A stretch of 64,000 bases of DNA from Nocardioides gansuensis (GCF_003076135.1 NZ_QDGZ01000001.1:620001-684000); one strand, 5' to 3'. Numbered from the stretch's first letter, positions 34,522 to 44,534 are shown. Made by a program: numbers and translations. The notes: generated by a model not told the origin, from the sequence alone.

Positions 34522-34800
34522 ATGAGCGTCTCGGTCCGCATCCCCACCATCCTGCGCACCTACACCGGCGGCGAGTCAGAGGTGACAGCAGAGGGTGACA
34601 CCCTGGCCGCGGTGCTCGACGACCTCGACGCCAACTTCTCCGGCATCAAGGGCCGCATCCTCGACGAGGCCGGCCAGCTGCGCCGCTTCGTCAACGTCTA
34701 CGTCGGCAACGACGACGTCCGCTTCCTCGACAACCTCGACACGGCCACCCCCGACGGCACGCAGATCTCCGTGATCCCGGCCGTCGCGGGCGGCTGCTGA
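34522..34800 (+). CDS. CysO/MoaD/ThiS-like sulfur-carrier protein ending Gly-Gly-Cys
   Basis: 92-residue beta-grasp protein close in sequence to the mycobacterial cysteine-synthesis carrier CysO, with IPTILRTYTGGESEV at the N-terminus, RFVNVYVGNDDVRF in the middle and the end IPAVAGGC. CysO and ThiS normally end in Gly-Gly, whose carboxylate becomes a thiocarboxylate; here one Cys follows the diglycine, so a protease such as a Mec/JAMM-type enzyme would have to remove it before activation. It lies 20 nt after the threonine-synthase-like gene, in the same riboswitch-controlled unit, with AAGGAG upstream (34510-34515). No Mec or ThiF/MoeZ gene is in the window. Confidence 0.87.
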   Translation: MSVSVRIPTILRTYTGGESEVTAEGDTLAAVLDDLDANFSGIKGRILDEAGQLRRFVNVYVGNDDVRFLDNLDTATPDGTQISVIPAVAGGC

Positions 34801-34852
34801 GCGGCGTCGCTTCATCGAGGTAACGAGGTGCGCATCACGCGGAGGTAGTCCC

Positions 34853-35341
34853 TCACTCCACGTCGACGACCGCGGCGTGCCCGCGCGAGTCGATCTTCAC
34901 CGTCGCGATCGCGCCGTTCACGAGGTTGCGCTCCATGGCGGCTGCCTCGTCCTGCGGCAGGAACCAGCTCTCGATGCCGCAGCGGATCTGCCAGTCGCGG
35001 TCGTCGCACGCGAGGTAAGGCCCGTCGTCGGGCCGCTCCCGCTCCCAGGAGTCGGCGACCCAGACGTCGCCCTCCTCACGGAGCGTGATGAAGACGTCGC
35101 CCGCCTCGTCGTCCGTCATGTCGCCGAGGCCACCGTCGAAGCCCTGCGAGTCGCCTCGCTGGAGGTCCGGGTAGCCGAGGGTGACGTAGGCCCCGCGGAA
35201 GGGGTCGATCGGGTCGAGCGGCTGCACCCGCAGCTGGTAGGTGTCGCCGGCGACCCGGGCAGAGATCTGGGGAGCGACGGCGACGCCGACGAGGGCGAGC
35301 TGGCCGAGGGCCACGAGGCCGACGGTGGCGAGGCGGTTCAT
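34853..35341 (-). CDS. GDYXXLXY-family protein
   Basis: 162 residues. An N-terminal hydrophobic segment (VGLVALGQLALVGVAVAP) acts as a signal anchor, then the family motif GAYVTLGY and a compact beta domain ending near IKIDSRGHAAVVDVE. The partner gene for a DUF2157 membrane protein overlaps its start by 4 nt, the usual arrangement of this pair. Function unknown; location outside the membrane is inferred. Confidence 0.85.
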   Translation of the reverse strand: MNRLATVGLVALGQLALVGVAVAPQISARVAGDTYQLRVQPLDPIDPFRGAYVTLGYPDLQRGDSQGFDGGLGDMTDDEAGDVFITLREEGDVWVADSWERERPDDGPYLACDDRDWQIRCGIESWFLPQDEAAAMERNLVNGAIATVKIDSRGHAAVVDVE

Positions 35342-36552
35342 CGAGCGTCCCCTTCGGGGTTGGCGGAGTCGGTGTCGAGCACGTCGGCGAGGCCGCGGCG
35401 GGCCCGGTCGAAGAGGAATCCGGTGGCCAGGAAGACCAGGCCCAGCACCACGAAGAGCCAGGCGCCCTGGATGATCGCGGCGAAGACGGCGAAGCTCTGG
35501 AAAGTCGTGAACACGACGAGGCCGAGCATCGCCAGCAGCGTGAGCACGGGGTTGTCCCGGACGATGCCCAGCGCCGCGACCCCCACGGCGACCAGGACGT
35601 AGGCGGCGACGCTGACTCCGGCGTGGGCCCAGTCCGCGGCGTCGATGTTCGAGGTGTCGGTGCCGGTGTCCCAGGCGACGAGCACCGCAGCCATGCCGAG
35701 CACCGCGGCGGCGCTCACCGGCTCCAGCCGGGCGATCCCGCTGCTGAGCGCGACGGCCGCGACCGCGAGGACGCCGGCGACGACGAGGGCGCCCACGAGC
35801 CACGGCGACCAGGCGAAGTCGTCGGTCGTCGCGTAGGGGACCGCGGCGGCGAAGAGGGCGACCAGGCTGAGCAGCGCGCCGACCGAGCGCCACACGAACC
35901 CGAAGCGGTGCAGGCCCCGGTCGTGGACCACCGCGAGGGAGACGGCCACCACGCTCGCAGCGCCGATCGACGCCACCGCAGCGGCCGCGCTGGGCTCGTC
36001 CCACAGGGACAGCCAGACCCACCAGACAGTGCCCGCGGCCACACCCACGAGGAGCGGCGACACCGCGCGCACGGCGTACGCGTGGACCAGCGCGCCGGCG
36101 CCCCAGAGGCCGACGAGGTGCGGGGAGTAGGCCGGCACCTGTAGCGACTGGGCGGCCTGGAACACGGCGGCGCCGAAGACCAGGGCAGCGATCAGCCTGA
36201 CCGATCCGACGAGGGGTCGCGAGGAACCACGGGCGTCAAGCGCCTCGCCGCCGGCGAGGAAGAGCAGCCACAGGAGGGCCACCACGCCGAAGCGGAGCAT
36301 CGGGGACAGCTCGTCGAGGTTGGCGGCGACGAGCCAGATCAGGCCGATGCCGACGAAGCAGCCACCGAGGCCCAGCATCAGCCGGCCGAGCGAGAAGCGG
36401 CGACCGTCGACCCGGCGGTAGCCCGCGCGGATGGCCGCGGCCTGATCGCCGGAGATCAGGTCACTCGCCTGCCAGGCGGCGATCTCGCGATACAGCCAGT
36501 CGAACTGGGAGCCCGGGATCGGGCGTGGGGGCGCGGTGGGGTGCGTGTCCAT
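35338..36552 (-). CDS. DUF2157 multi-pass membrane protein
   Basis: 404 residues. A short cytoplasmic region (WLYREIAAWQASDLISGDQAAAI, the DUF2157 hallmark) is followed by about twelve hydrophobic helices. GGAGGG lies about 12 nt before ATG 36552. A start in the same frame at 36603 would add an Arg-rich stretch without a good ribosome site. Coupled to the GDYXXLXY gene through an ATGA overlap. Function unknown. Confidence 0.88.
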   Translation of the reverse strand: MDTHPTAPPRPIPGSQFDWLYREIAAWQASDLISGDQAAAIRAGYRRVDGRRFSLGRLMLGLGGCFVGIGLIWLVAANLDELSPMLRFGVVALLWLLFLAGGEALDARGSSRPLVGSVRLIAALVFGAAVFQAAQSLQVPAYSPHLVGLWGAGALVHAYAVRAVSPLLVGVAAGTVWWVWLSLWDEPSAAAAVASIGAASVVAVSLAVVHDRGLHRFGFVWRSVGALLSLVALFAAAVPYATTDDFAWSPWLVGALVVAGVLAVAAVALSSGIARLEPVSAAAVLGMAAVLVAWDTGTDTSNIDAADWAHAGVSVAAYVLVAVGVAALGIVRDNPVLTLLAMLGLVVFTTFQSFAVFAAIIQGAWLFVVLGLVFLATGFLFDRARRGLADVLDTDSANPEGDAR

Positions 36553-36690
36553 GGGCCCAGCGTGGACCCTCCGACGGCGGGAAACGTGAGTACGCACCAT
36601 CAACCGGGTGGTCAGTTCGTGCCACGCCGGTCCCCGGCAGGTCCCCGCCCGTTGCCCTCCGGTTCAGGTCGCCGTGGTTGAACGACCTCC

Positions 36691-37521
36691 ATGGAAACCA
36701 GGGCATGGGCCCGTCTCGGGGTGGTCGCGGGTGTGTTCGGGGCCGTCGCCGGCGCCGCGTCGTACGGCGCTCGTGAGCTCATCGCCCGGCAGGCCGCGAT
36801 CGCCCGGGGACGGATCGGTGACCCGCTCGGCCACGTCGCGCCGGAGGCGGACAGGGTCTACAAGAAGCGCTACGGCGACCCGATCGACCTGCTGATGCTG
36901 GGCGACTCGATCGCCGCCGGGCTCGGTGCCGACCACCCCAAGCACACGCTCGGAGGAGGCCTGGCCCGCCGGCTGGCGAAGCGCACCGGGCGGGCGGTGC
37001 GGCTGCGCACCGCCGCGCGTGTGGGCTCCGAGAGCAGCCGGCTGGCCAGGCAGCTCCGGAGGCTGCCGGCGGACTACCGTCCCGACGTCGCCGTGATCGT
37101 CGTCGGCGGTAACGACGTCACGCACCGGGTGCCCGTCGCCGACTCGGTGCGGCACCTCACCGAGGCCATCGACGCCTTGCGCGAGCGCGGGTGCGAGGTC
37201 GTGGTCGGCACCTGCCCGGACCTCGGCGCGCTGAAGCCGGTGCCCCAGCCGCTGCGCGCCCTCGGCTCCCGCGCCTCGCGCCTGCTGGCCGCCGCGCAGC
37301 GCGACGCCGCGATCGCCCACGGCGCCCGCGCGGTCTCGCTGGCACACGTCGTCGGGCCGTTCTTCATCACCAACCCCGACGAGATGTTCAGCCTGGACCG
37401 CTTCCACCCCAGCACGCACGGCTACAAGCGCACCGCCAAGGCGATCCTGCCCTCGGTGCTTGCCGCGCTGGGCTACGCCGAGACCGTGCCGTTCGGCCAC
37501 CACGCACCGTCGGCCGGGTAG
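36691..37521 (+). CDS. SGNH/GDSL hydrolase
   Basis: 276 residues. N-terminal hydrophobic segment (LGVVAGVFGAVAGAASYG) suggests an anchor or signal. Catalytic S73 is in LGDSIAAGLG, oxyanion N141 in GGNDVTH, and D236/H239 in DRFHPS, so the triad is complete. Lipase, esterase or carbohydrate-esterase activity outside the membrane is likely; substrate unknown. It is transcribed alone, divergent from the DUF2157 gene and convergent with the MBL-rhodanese gene. Confidence 0.88.
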   Translation: METRAWARLGVVAGVFGAVAGAASYGARELIARQAAIARGRIGDPLGHVAPEADRVYKKRYGDPIDLLMLGDSIAAGLGADHPKHTLGGGLARRLAKRTGRAVRLRTAARVGSESSRLARQLRRLPADYRPDVAVIVVGGNDVTHRVPVADSVRHLTEAIDALRERGCEVVVGTCPDLGALKPVPQPLRALGSRASRLLAAAQRDAAIAHGARAVSLAHVVGPFFITNPDEMFSLDRFHPSTHGYKRTAKAILPSVLAALGYAETVPFGHHAPSAG

Positions 37522-37524
37522 GCC

Positions 37525-38868
37525 TCAGGCGGCCGTGCGGACCGGAAGACCGTGCTCGAGCGCGCGCTCCCAGTCGTCGGTGACGAGGACGACGTCGCGG
37601 CCGGCGCGCGCAAGCAGGGAGGCGGCGATCGCGGCCCGGAAGCCGCTCTTGCAGTGCACCCACACCCGCCCGGGAGGCAGCCTGGGGATGCGGCCCTCGA
37701 GCTCGTGGAGCGGCACGTGCACCGAGTCGGGGAGGTGGCCCACGGCGTACTCGGCGTCGAGCCGCACGTCCAGAGTCAAGGCCCCGGCGGAGAGGCGCCG
37801 GTACGCCGCCCAGTCGGCCACGCGGTAGTCGCGGCTGTCGTACCACGTGCTCGCCGGGCCGAGCAGGTGCGTGCCTCGCACCTCCACCCCGATCTGGGCG
37901 AGGTCGTGGACGGCGGAGGCGATGTCGTCCTCGGAGTCGCCGATGACCAGGAGGTCGGCGCCCCACGGCACCAGCCACCCGGCGTACGTCGCGAGCTGGG
38001 GACTGTCCTCGATGTTGATGCTGCCCGTGAGGTGCCCGCGCGCGAAGGTGTGCCGCGGCCGCACGTCGACCACCCACGAGCCCGCCCGGATCGCGTCGTG
38101 GACGTCGTTCTCGGTGACGGGCAGCGGTGACGGCGCAGGAGCCGCGCCCGCTCCGGCGCGGTTGAGCGCCCCCATCCGGCGGTAGTGCGCGGGCACCGGG
38201 CCGAAGGAGGCGACGAGCTGGTCGACGTAGAGGTCTCTAGGAGTGGACAGCGCCGGGTTGCCGCGCAGCTCGTCGGCCAGCGTGCCGTGGAAGCCGTCGC
38301 CGCCGGCGGCCGCCGCGCAGAAGCTGCCGAAGCCGTGCGTCGGGTGCAGGGCGGTGTCGGGCGGCAGGCCTCCCTGCCGCCGGGCGCTGGCCCACTGCGC
38401 CCGGCCCATCATCCGGGCCAGGCGCGGGTCGACGAGGTCGGTGCGCCCGACCGTCCCGTGCAGCAGGCTGCCGCCGCTGAGCAGGGCCGCGGAGCCGGTG
38501 GCGGCGTCGGCGACCAGGAAGGACTGGTGGTGAAGGGTGTGGCCCGGGGTGTCGAGGACGGTCACGTCCAGGGCGCCGACCCGGATCACGTCGCCGCCGC
38601 GGACGCCGGTGCGGTCGAAGTGCACGCGCTCCTCGGCGGACAGCCAGTAGTCGACGCCATGGCGGCGTGCGAGCGAGAGCGCGCCCGAGAGGTAGTCGTT
38701 GTGCACGTGGGTGTCGGCCACGGCCGCGATCTGGATGCCTGCGGCCTCCGCGGCGATCTCCACCGGACGGTGGTCCCGGGGAGGGTCCACGACGAGGCCG
38801 TGCGTGCCGTCGTGGACGAGGTGGGTGCGGTTGCCGAGCTCGGGCACCTCGATGGTGATGACGTCCAT
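37525..38868 (-). CDS. MBL-fold hydrolase fused to two rhodanese domains (CstB/persulfide-dioxygenase-like)
   Basis: 447 residues. N-terminal metallo-beta-lactamase domain with metal ligands in DTHVHNDYLSG (about residue 53), TPGHTLHH and the later HPTHG. Two rhodanese domains follow: the first (about 265-345) lacks the active-site Cys, reading LLVIGDSEDD at that position; the second (about 355-440) carries it in VHCKSGFRA. The layout matches the ETHE1/CstB family that oxidises persulfides or sulfide. ATG 38868 follows AGGGAG with 6-nt spacing. An AT-rich palindrome just upstream resembles operators of ArsR-type sulfide sensors. Acts in the cytoplasm on glutathione-independent (mycothiol/CoA) persulfide, by inference. 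Confidence 0.9.
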   Translation of the reverse strand: MDVITIEVPELGNRTHLVHDGTHGLVVDPPRDHRPVEIAAEAAGIQIAAVADTHVHNDYLSGALSLARRHGVDYWLSAEERVHFDRTGVRGGDVIRVGALDVTVLDTPGHTLHHQSFLVADAATGSAALLSGGSLLHGTVGRTDLVDPRLARMMGRAQWASARRQGGLPPDTALHPTHGFGSFCAAAAGGDGFHGTLADELRGNPALSTPRDLYVDQLVASFGPVPAHYRRMGALNRAGAGAAPAPSPLPVTENDVHDAIRAGSWVVDVRPRHTFARGHLTGSINIEDSPQLATYAGWLVPWGADLLVIGDSEDDIASAVHDLAQIGVEVRGTHLLGPASTWYDSRDYRVADWAAYRRLSAGALTLDVRLDAEYAVGHLPDSVHVPLHELEGRIPRLPPGRVWVHCKSGFRAAIAASLLARAGRDVVLVTDDWERALEHGLPVRTAA

Positions 38869-38890
38869 CCAAACTCCCTTAAGTCGAGTA

Positions 38891-38905
38891 GATTACTATA
38901 TAATC
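38891..38905. promoter_or_regulatory. AT-rich palindrome upstream of the MBL-rhodanese gene
   Basis: GATTACTATATAATC has arms GATTA and TAATC around a 5-nt centre. It stands out in otherwise GC-rich DNA and resembles operators of ArsR-family sulfide/persulfide regulators (BigR/SqrR), which control genes of this type. Confidence 0.5.
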
Positions 38906-38952
38906 ACACGGGGGCCAGTGTCGCACTCCGCGGCGCGTGTCGGGGGCTCGGC

Positions 38953-38958
38953 TAGGGT
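38953..38958 (+). promoter_or_regulatory. -10 hexamer TAGGGT of the methyltransferase gene
   Basis: TAGGGT ends 6 nt before GTG 38965, leaderless spacing. Confidence 0.5.
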
Positions 38959-38964
38959 CGGCGC

Positions 38965-39705
38965 GTGCCAACCGAGGAGACCAGACAGGAGCGCCGAGCG
39001 CGCCTGAGCGGCTACGACCTGACCCAGCTGGCGCAGGAGTTCAAGACCGACAAATGGGGTCTGCACCGCTACACCCCCCACTACCAGCGCCATCTCGAGC
39101 ACCTGCGCGACCGGGAGTTCGTGCTGCTCGAGATCGGCGTCGGGGGCTACCAGCGGCGCGGCCGCAGCGGCCGGTCGCTGCGGATGTGGAAGTGGTTCTT
39201 CCCGAAGGCCCGCATCCTCGGCCTCGACATCGAGGACAAGTCCCACGTCGACGGGGGCCGGATCCGGACGTTCATGGGCGACCAGAGCGACCCGGCCGTC
39301 CTGCAGCGCATCGTCGACGAGGAGGGGGCGCCTCTCGTCGTCATCGACGACGGGAGTCACCAGCCGGCCCACGTCCGCGCGTCGTTCGCGCACCTCTTCC
39401 CCCTGCTGCCTGACGACGGCATCTACTGCATCGAGGACACGCAGACCTCCTACTGGCCAGAGTGGGGCGGCCAGCTCGACCTGCGGGCCCGCGGCACGTC
39501 GATGGACCTGGTGAAGGACCTCGTGGACGGGCTCAACCACGAGGAGTTCCTGCTCGAGGACTACCAGCCCAGCTACACCGACCAGTGGGTCAGGTCCGTC
39601 CACTGCTACCACAACCTCGTCGTCGTCGAGAAGGGCGACAACCGCGAGGGCACCAACAAGGACCAGGTCGCCTGCCCGTCGCGCCGGACAGACGCGTCCG
39701 TGTGA
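38965..39705 (+). CDS. Class I SAM-dependent methyltransferase (macrocin/sugar O-methyltransferase-like)
   Basis: 246 residues. N-terminal [13 protein letters not shown] segment is typical of MycE/CmcI-like O-methyltransferases, the SAM-binding motif is [10 protein letters not shown], followed by [13 protein letters not shown] and the acidic [13 protein letters not shown]. The substrate end [17 protein letters not shown] has aromatic residues and could be a sugar-binding face. It overlaps the next gene by 4 nt (GTGA), forming a two-gene unit. Substrate unknown. The pair with an ATP-grasp enzyme suggests modification and ligation of a small molecule or peptide. Confidence 0.82.
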   Translation: MPTEETRQERRARLSGYDLTQLAQEFKTDKWGLHRYTPHYQRHLEHLRDREFVLLEIGVGGYQRRGRSGRSLRMWKWFFPKARILGLDIEDKSHVDGGRIRTFMGDQSDPAVLQRIVDEEGAPLVVIDDGSHQPAHVRASFAHLFPLLPDDGIYCIEDTQTSYWPEWGGQLDLRARGTSMDLVKDLVDGLNHEEFLLEDYQPSYTDQWVRSVHCYHNLVVVEKGDNREGTNKDQVACPSRRTDASV

Positions 39706-40565
39706 GCCACGTCCTCCTCGCCACCTGCTCCGCGCTCCCCACGGGAGAGCCCGGTCACGAGGCGCTCGACGCCGCCTTCGCCGTCCGGGGCGTCGAGGCA
39801 CGCTGGGCCGACTGGACGGACCCCGCCGTCGACTGGCCGGCCGCCTCGCTCGTCGCCGTCCGCTCGACCTGGGACTACGTCGTGCAGTACGCCGCGTTCC
39901 TGGCGTGGGCGCGCTCGCTCGACCAGTCCCGGCTGCTCAACGGCGTGGACGTCTTCGACTGGAACCACGACAAGTCCTACCTCGCCGCCGGCCTCGACGA
40001 CGCTCCCACGGTGCCCACCCGGCTGGCCTCGACGCCGGAGGAGTTCGCTGCGGCAATCGACGAGTTCGGGACGACGGTGGTCAAGCCCCGCGTCAGTGCC
40101 GGGGGAGCCGGCGTGATCGTCGTGACCGACCCTTCGGACGACCGGCTCGGCAAGCCCGTCCAGTCGCACCCGTCGTACCCCTATGTCGACGGGCCGTGGA
40201 TCGCCCAGCCCCTCGTCGAGTCGATCCGCACGCGCGGGGAGACCTCGGTCTTCGTGCTCGGTGGCGTCGCGATCTCGCAGGCCGAGAAGATGCCGGCGTC
40301 CGGGGAGATCCGGGTGCACGAGGAGTTCGGCGGCAGCACGCGCCCCGTGCCCCTCTCGGACGAGGCCGCGGCGGTCGCGGTGAAGGCGGCCGGGGCGGCC
40401 GGCAGACTGGTCGGGCGGCCGCTCGACTACGCGCGGGTCGACCTGGTCGAGTGGGACGGCGCGCTGCACGTGAGCGAGCTGGAGCTGATCGAGCCGGGGC
40501 TCTACCTCGATGTCGTTCCGGACAACGCCGAGGCGTTCGCCGACCTCGTCGCCGCTCGCCTCTGA
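39702..40565 (+). CDS. ATP-grasp ligase-like protein
   Basis: 287 residues. GTG start overlaps the methyltransferase stop. Resembles RimK/glutathione-synthetase ATP-grasp proteins: [15 protein letters not shown] is a loop, [10 protein letters not shown] and [12 protein letters not shown] the central domain, and [25 protein letters not shown] the metal-binding end. It may ligate an amino acid or peptide. Combined with the methyltransferase, it could make a small specialised molecule; the product is unknown. The C-terminal part is followed by the groL leader with no separate promoter for a further gene. Confidence 0.82.
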   Translation: MSHVLLATCSALPTGEPGHEALDAAFAVRGVEARWADWTDPAVDWPAASLVAVRSTWDYVVQYAAFLAWARSLDQSRLLNGVDVFDWNHDKSYLAAGLDDAPTVPTRLASTPEEFAAAIDEFGTTVVKPRVSAGGAGVIVVTDPSDDRLGKPVQSHPSYPYVDGPWIAQPLVESIRTRGETSVFVLGGVAISQAEKMPASGEIRVHEEFGGSTRPVPLSDEAAAVAVKAAGAAGRLVGRPLDYARVDLVEWDGALHVSELELIEPGLYLDVVPDNAEAFADLVAARL

Positions 40566-40588
40566 CGGCCCCGGGTGGCCCGAGATCG

Positions 40589-40615
40589 TTTGCACTCGAC
40601 CCCTGCGAGTGCTAA
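40589..40615 (+). promoter_or_regulatory. CIRCE element 1
   Basis: TTTGCACTC-N9-GAGTGCTAA matches the HrcA operator TTAGCACTC-N9-GAGTGCTAA with one mismatch. It lies 165 bp upstream of groL. Confidence 0.92.
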
Positions 40616-40623
40616 ACATGAGG

Positions 40624-42405
<1,782 letters not shown>

Positions 42406-42421
42406 TCGCACATCTCCACCC

Positions 42422-42455
42422 GACAGGGCCTCGGTCTTCGGACCGGGGCCCTGTC
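42422..42455 (+). terminator. groL terminator hairpin
   Basis: GACAGGGCC-TC-GGTC and GACC-GG-GGCCCTGTC form a long stem around a TTCG loop, 17 nt after the groL stop. No U-tract, as is common in this phylum. Confidence 0.75.
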
Positions 42456-42490
42456 TCCGTTCACACGCCGGAACCGACAACCGATCACCG

Positions 42491-42523
42491 TGGTTGAACA
42501 CTGCCACGTGCTGGCAGCAACCA
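42491..42523. repeat. Imperfect hairpin TGGTTG...CAACCA
   Basis: TGGTTG (42491-42496) pairs with CAACCA (42518-42523) and CTGCCA with TGGCAG inside it, loop CGTGC. It is between groL and the 32-bp repeats; role unknown. Confidence 0.5.
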
Positions 42524-42533
42524 ACCCTGATGA

Positions 42534-42629
42534 TGTGCAGACGCGCCGACTCGGCGCCGGGGTCGTGTGCAGATGCGCCGACTCGCCGCCGGGTGCGTGT
42601 GCAGATGCGCCGACTCGGTGAGCTGGGTA
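42534..42629 (+). repeat. Three tandem 32-bp repeats
   Basis: Copies start at 42534, 42566 and 42598 with core TGTGCAGATGCGCCGACTC (the first has C at one position). Spacing is exactly 32 bp. The last copy drifts after its core. No gene covers them. Together with the hairpins before them they make up the 302 bp between groL and the lipoprotein gene. Confidence 0.85.
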
Positions 42630-42707
42630 CCGGAACCGCGGACGGTTCCCACCCGTCTCACCGGTGTGCGGCACTCCTGCGCCACCCCAGACCTCCGGAG
42701 GATCCTG

Positions 42708-43202
42708 ATGACCGACGAGACGACCTCGGCCCGACGCCGTACGACGTGGGCGTGGCTGGCTGCGGCGGTGCTCGTGGCGACGGCGGCCTGCGGCGGCGAG
42801 GCCGCGGACGAGCCGGCCGACGCGGGCAGCCCGACGGCCGAGGCACCCAGCGAGCCGACCACCACCGAGCTCTCGATGCCGTCATCCGAGACCGGCCGGT
42901 GCATGCCGCCCAACGTGGCCAACCTGCAGGCTCAGGAGGTCGCCTTCGAGGGCACCGTCATCGCGCTCGAGGGCGAGCAGGCCACCCTGGAGGTGGCCGA
43001 GTGGTTCAAGGGTGACGAGACCGACCAGGTGGCCGTGACCTCGCCCGGCGGCGGTCTCGCAGACCTCGAGCTCGGCGTCGACTTCGAGCTGGGCGCGACG
43101 TACCTCGTCAGCGCGTCGGGCGGCCAGGTCACCGTCTGCGGCCTCAGCGCCGAGAAGGACGACCGGCTCGAGGAGCTCTACGAGCAGGCGTACGGCCACT
43201 AG
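42708..43202 (+). CDS. Predicted lipoprotein of unknown function
   Basis: 164 residues. A basic start and hydrophobic helix with lipobox VATAACGG predict a lipoprotein exported and lipidated. Mature protein has a Pro/Thr/Glu-rich linker, then a beta-rich domain with Cys in GRCMPP and VTVCGLS that may form a disulfide. ATG 42708 follows CGGAGG. I recognise no family with confidence. It converges with the MFS gene and the stop codons overlap. Confidence 0.75.
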   Translation: MTDETTSARRRTTWAWLAAAVLVATAACGGEAADEPADAGSPTAEAPSEPTTTELSMPSSETGRCMPPNVANLQAQEVAFEGTVIALEGEQATLEVAEWFKGDETDQVAVTSPGGGLADLELGVDFELGATYLVSASGGQVTVCGLSAEKDDRLEELYEQAYGH

Positions 43203-44482
43203 ACCACCGAGACGAGGTCGTCCTCGCGCACGCCGTTGACGCCGGGCGGGAGGCGCCGCTCCACATGGCCGACCGCCATCAGGCCCACGCCGAGCGACCC
43301 GAGGACGAGCAGCGCGATGTAGGCGTAGCCGGCGTCGTGGTCGATCAGCCAGCCCGCCACCACCGGGGCGATGATCGCGGCCAGCTGGAACGAGCCGGAC
43401 GACAGCGCGTTGTAGCGGCCGCGGAGGTGGTCGGGCGCCAGGTCGTTGACCAGCGCCGGCAGGGTCGGCTGCATCAGGCTCTCGCCGAAGGCGAACACCG
43501 AGGCACAGGCGGCGACCAGCAGGGTCGCGCCGAGGGTGCCCGGCGCCAGGCCGGAGGCACCCAGCAGCAGCCAGGAGCACGCCCAGGCCAAGCCCATCAC
43601 CACGATGACGCGGGTGCGGCGGTGGCCCTCGATGCGCTGGAGCACCAGCAGCTGGAGCACGACGATGACCGCGGTGTTGGCCGCGAACGCGAAGCCGAGG
43701 CCGCGGGTGGAGACCTCGCCGAGGGCGCGGGCGAAGGCCGGCATGCCGATGTTGAGCTGGGCGTAGCCGACGAAGCTGACCAGGAACCCCAGCGCCACCA
43801 CGGGCGCGACCGCAGGCCGGCGGAGGACGGCGAGGTAGGAGACCTTCTCCTGCGCGGTCTCGGCGTCGTGCACCGGTCGCCCGGCCACGTGCCGCAGGGG
43901 GAGCAGCAGGATGGTGAGCGCGGGCACGAAGCTGAGGGCGTCGACGAGGTAGAGCGCCTGGAAGGTCACCAGCCGGTCGACGTCGGCCAGCAGGCCGCCG
44001 AGGATGCCGCCGAGGCCGATGCCGAGGTTGAGCAGGGCGAAGTTGAGCCCGAAGTAGCGCTGGCGCAGGCGCTGGGGGATCACCGCGGCGACCAGGCTCT
44101 GCCACGCGGGCCAGGAGAGACCGTGCGCCACGCCGCCCAGCACGAGTCCCAGGCCAGCGAGCCACAGGGTGTCGGCGAGCACGAGCACCAGGTCGCCCAC
44201 GATGAGCAGTACCAGGCAGCCCATCAGGTTGACCCGGGCCCCGAACCGGTCGATCGCGTGGCCGCCCGGACCGGTCGCCAGGAACCCCGCGAGCGGAGGG
44301 AGCGCCAGCAGCACACCCACCGAGCTCAGCGGGAAGTCGCGCACCTCGTGGAGGTAGACCACGTGGAAGGGCAGCACCAGGCCGGTGCCGATGAACTCGA
44401 AGACGACGACGGACAGCAGGAACCTGCCCTCACGGGGCAGGTCGTGCCAGAAGGACGCGAGGGTGGGGCGCGGAGATGACAT
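43199..44482 (-). CDS. MFS transporter
   Basis: 427 residues with about 12 membrane helices in two six-helix halves; the MFS motif A region is GHAIDRFGARVNLMG near residue 65. Efflux of a small molecule is typical for this group (MFS_1). ATG 44482 is preferred over an upstream in-frame start at 44617, which would add an Arg/Pro-rich segment that looks like intergenic sequence. Substrate unknown. A small inverted repeat (44518-44534) lies upstream. Confidence 0.82.
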   Translation of the reverse strand: MSSPRPTLASFWHDLPREGRFLLSVVVFEFIGTGLVLPFHVVYLHEVRDFPLSSVGVLLALPPLAGFLATGPGGHAIDRFGARVNLMGCLVLLIVGDLVLVLADTLWLAGLGLVLGGVAHGLSWPAWQSLVAAVIPQRLRQRYFGLNFALLNLGIGLGGILGGLLADVDRLVTFQALYLVDALSFVPALTILLLPLRHVAGRPVHDAETAQEKVSYLAVLRRPAVAPVVALGFLVSFVGYAQLNIGMPAFARALGEVSTRGLGFAFAANTAVIVVLQLLVLQRIEGHRRTRVIVVMGLAWACSWLLLGASGLAPGTLGATLLVAACASVFAFGESLMQPTLPALVNDLAPDHLRGRYNALSSGSFQLAAIIAPVVAGWLIDHDAGYAYIALLVLGSLGVGLMAVGHVERRLPPGVNGVREDDLVSVV

Positions 44483-44517
44483 CGCGGGGAAGTGTGTCAA
44501 CGCGGACCGACAGCGCG

Positions 44518-44534
44518 CATCCGGATATCGGATG
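44518..44534. repeat. Small inverted repeat CATCCG-5-CGGATG upstream of the MFS gene
   Basis: CATCCG and CGGATG flank GATAT about 35 nt before the MFS start. Could be an operator; evidence is only the symmetry. Confidence 0.3.

Noticed and set aside
42534..42629. CRISPR array
   Set aside because: The 32-bp units are joined head to tail without unique spacers, only three copies, no cas genes.
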